6,062 nt of DNA, from contig JAGMEL010000432.1 in the NCBI GenBank assembly GCA_023128195.1, forward strand, positions 1 through 6,062, written 5' to 3'. Source of the DNA: Caldifarciminota bacterium (GTDB lineage: Bacteria > Hydrothermota > Tepidihabitantia > SM23-42). Positions 4,796 through 6,062 of the stretch are shown piece by piece. Each line of letters starts with the position of its first letter. Position 1 is the stretch's first letter. A program made the position numbers and the translations under genes. Below the pieces are notes generated by a model, which worked only from the letters and a program-made list of their open reading frames with translations, made no database searches and was not told the origin of the DNA.

Positions 4796-6062
4796 TTAAA
4801 CTACTTTTCTTCTCCACTTTGTCTTCATAACAGACAAAGATAGGTCAATCAAATTCTTCTTATTAGCAATAACCTTTAAGTTTCTTTCAGTTATAGTTTT
4901 ACCTATTTTTGTGATTGATAAATTATTAAAAAATTCCTTTAGCTCCGCTGAATTTTCTTTTGATATTTCGACTAAAAAACGCGTATTTGATTCAGAGAAA
5001 AGGATAAAATCATACCGTCGATTTTGCTCAGTATACAGAGCATTCTCCAGATCTATTTCAACCCCAATGTCGCCACTAAATGCCATCTCAGCTATAGCAA
5101 GGCCAAGTCCTCCTTCAGATAAATCATGGCATGAAAGAATCAAATTCTTCTGTATAGCAGCATGTACTCTTTTCATAATCTCCGGCGCCTTTTCAAAATC
5201 GATCCCGGGAACCTTACCTCCATTAATACCTAAAATCCTGAAATATTCTGAGCCTCCGAGTTCATACTTTGTCTCACCGATCAAATAGATTTCACTATTA
5301 TTGCTCTTCAAATCCATTGTAACACACTTATTTACATCATCAATAACACCTATTGCTGAAATCAAAAGGGTCGGTGGAATTAAATGACTCTTACCCTCGT
5401 TATCAGACCACTCATTATATAAACTATCCTTACCAGAAATAAATGGAACTCCAAACGCCTTTGCAGCATCATAGCAGCCGCGCGCAGACATTACTATATC
5501 TCCAAGAACCTCTTCCCTTTCAGGTGAGGAAAAACAGAAATTATCTAACATGGCTGACTTACCTATATCGCCTCCAGTTGCTACAAGATTTCGCAACGCT
5601 TCATCAATAACAGAAACTGCCATATTATAGGCATCAATTCTACCATAATTCGGGTTTATACCGCAGGATACAATAATTCCTTTATTTCTATCAAGTCTTG
5701 GTTTTATCACCACTGCATCTTGAGGACCAATAGCATCAATGCCAATAAGCGGTTTTATAACACTACTGCCCTGAACCTCATGGTCATACTCCCTTATAAC
5801 CCATTCCCTTGAGCAGGAATTTAAACTACTTATGATTTCTAAAAGTATTGAATTGAATTCTATAGGTTTTGGCACATCAAATTCAACTTGTGGTTTACTT
5901 TTCATTCTTGCCTTTTTTAAAGGCATTGGTAATCCATTATGTAAAAAATCCATTTCGAGATCGCAAACCAACTCATTCTTATAAAAAAGACGTAACCGTT
6001 TATCCTCGGTAAATTCACCGATCACGGTTGCTTCAACACCCTCTTTTTGAAAATGTTCAATC
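4796..6062 (-). CDS. purL: Phosphoribosylformylglycinamidine synthase PurL, C-terminal part (5' end outside window)
   Basis: This is the ATP-dependent subunit that converts FGAR to FGAM in purine synthesis, with ammonia supplied by PurQ in multi-subunit forms. The frame stays open to the right edge: a GTG at 6023-6025 is not the start, because EGVEATVIGE reads through it and matches the conserved PurL stretch before the end of the first AIRS_C domain. Numbering from that GTG codon, the second AIRS half shows YDHEVQGSSVIKPL (80-93), NPNYGRIDAYNMA (124-136), DEALRNLVATGGD (141-153), DNFCF (161-165), SGKDSLYNE (197-205), LLISAIGVIDD (220-230), GGSEYF (257-262) and HDLSEGGLGLAIAEMA (300-315). It ends in a basic tail, KWRRKVV. 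The catalytic N-terminal half and any PurS fusion are out of view. The gene converges on the peptidase gene. Confidence 0.95.
   Translation of the reverse strand, partial: IEHFQKEGVEATVIGEFTEDKRLRLFYKNELVCDLEMDFLHNGLPMPLKKARMKSKPQVEFDVPKPIEFNSILLEIISSLNSCSREWVIREYDHEVQGSSVIKPLIGIDAIGPQDAVVIKPRLDRNKGIIVSCGINPNYGRIDAYNMAVSVIDEALRNLVATGGDIGKSAMLDNFCFSSPEREEVLGDIVMSARGCYDAAKAFGVPFISGKDSLYNEWSDNEGKSHLIPPTLLISAIGVIDDVNKCVTMDLKSNNSEIYLIGETKYELGGSEYFRILGINGGKVPGIDFEKAPEIMKRVHAAIQKNLILSCHDLSEGGLGLAIAEMAFSGDIGVEIDLENALYTEQNRRYDFILFSESNTRFLVEISKENSAELKEFFNNLSITKIGKTITERNLKVIANKKNLIDLSLSVMKTKWRRKVV

Noticed and set aside
4655..4843. 62-codon + strand frame over the box-hairpin region
   Set aside because: It runs through the hairpins and into the opposite-strand purL end, its protein has no recognisable domain, and the recurring ILQ/ILR words are just the translated boxes.
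4911..5288. 125-codon + strand frame antisense to purL
   Set aside because: It is a Ser/Lys-rich shadow of conserved PurL sequence.
6023..6025. GTG as the start of purL
   Set aside because: The frame stays open to the window edge, and the residues before the GTG belong to the conserved PurL sequence.

Overview
This is an AT-rich bacterial window with three complete genes and two partial ones, one at each edge. The secreted S8 peptidase ends in a FlgD-like/type A sorting domain, the intergenic gaps are full of hairpins, and a PTS EIIA-type domain sits next to an MEP-pathway gene. Together these suggest an uncultured lineage near candidate division WOR-3 (Stahlbacteria) or the Fibrobacteres-Chlorobi-Bacteroidetes-like groups. 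That placement is inference from protein style; no marker gene here fixes it.

Layout. The left edge (1-282, +) is the C-terminus of a PTS EIIA type-2 domain, possibly the tail of a membrane transporter. A 79-base gap holds a good sigma70-like promoter whose -10 box lies only 5 nt before ispF, so the ispF mRNA may be leaderless. ispF (362-850, +) overlaps by 20 nt a rhomboid intramembrane serine protease gene (831-1502, +); the two look like one transcription unit. A 358-base gap follows (1503-1860). Its left half is purine-rich, strongly G-over-C skewed and holds one copy of a duplicated sequence. Its right half holds the second copy, a possible promoter and a chain of hairpins, the last of which abuts a near-perfect Shine-Dalgarno sequence. 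The large gene at 1861-4635 (+) encodes a secreted subtilisin-family peptidase. Its catalytic Asp and His are separated by about 330 extra residues carrying three Asp-box (BNR/sialidase-type) motifs. The gap at 4636-4795, between convergent genes, is a mosaic of short GAT(A/C)CTGC boxes flanking hairpins. The right edge (4796-6062, -) is the C-terminal part of PurL, which continues past the window.

The genes do not form one pathway. ispF is isoprenoid synthesis, purL is purine synthesis, and the rhomboid and the subtilisin are membrane and surface proteolysis. The least ordinary items are the propeller-in-protease architecture, the box-hairpin mosaic, and the structured leader upstream of the protease. 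No complete novel defence or mobile system is visible.
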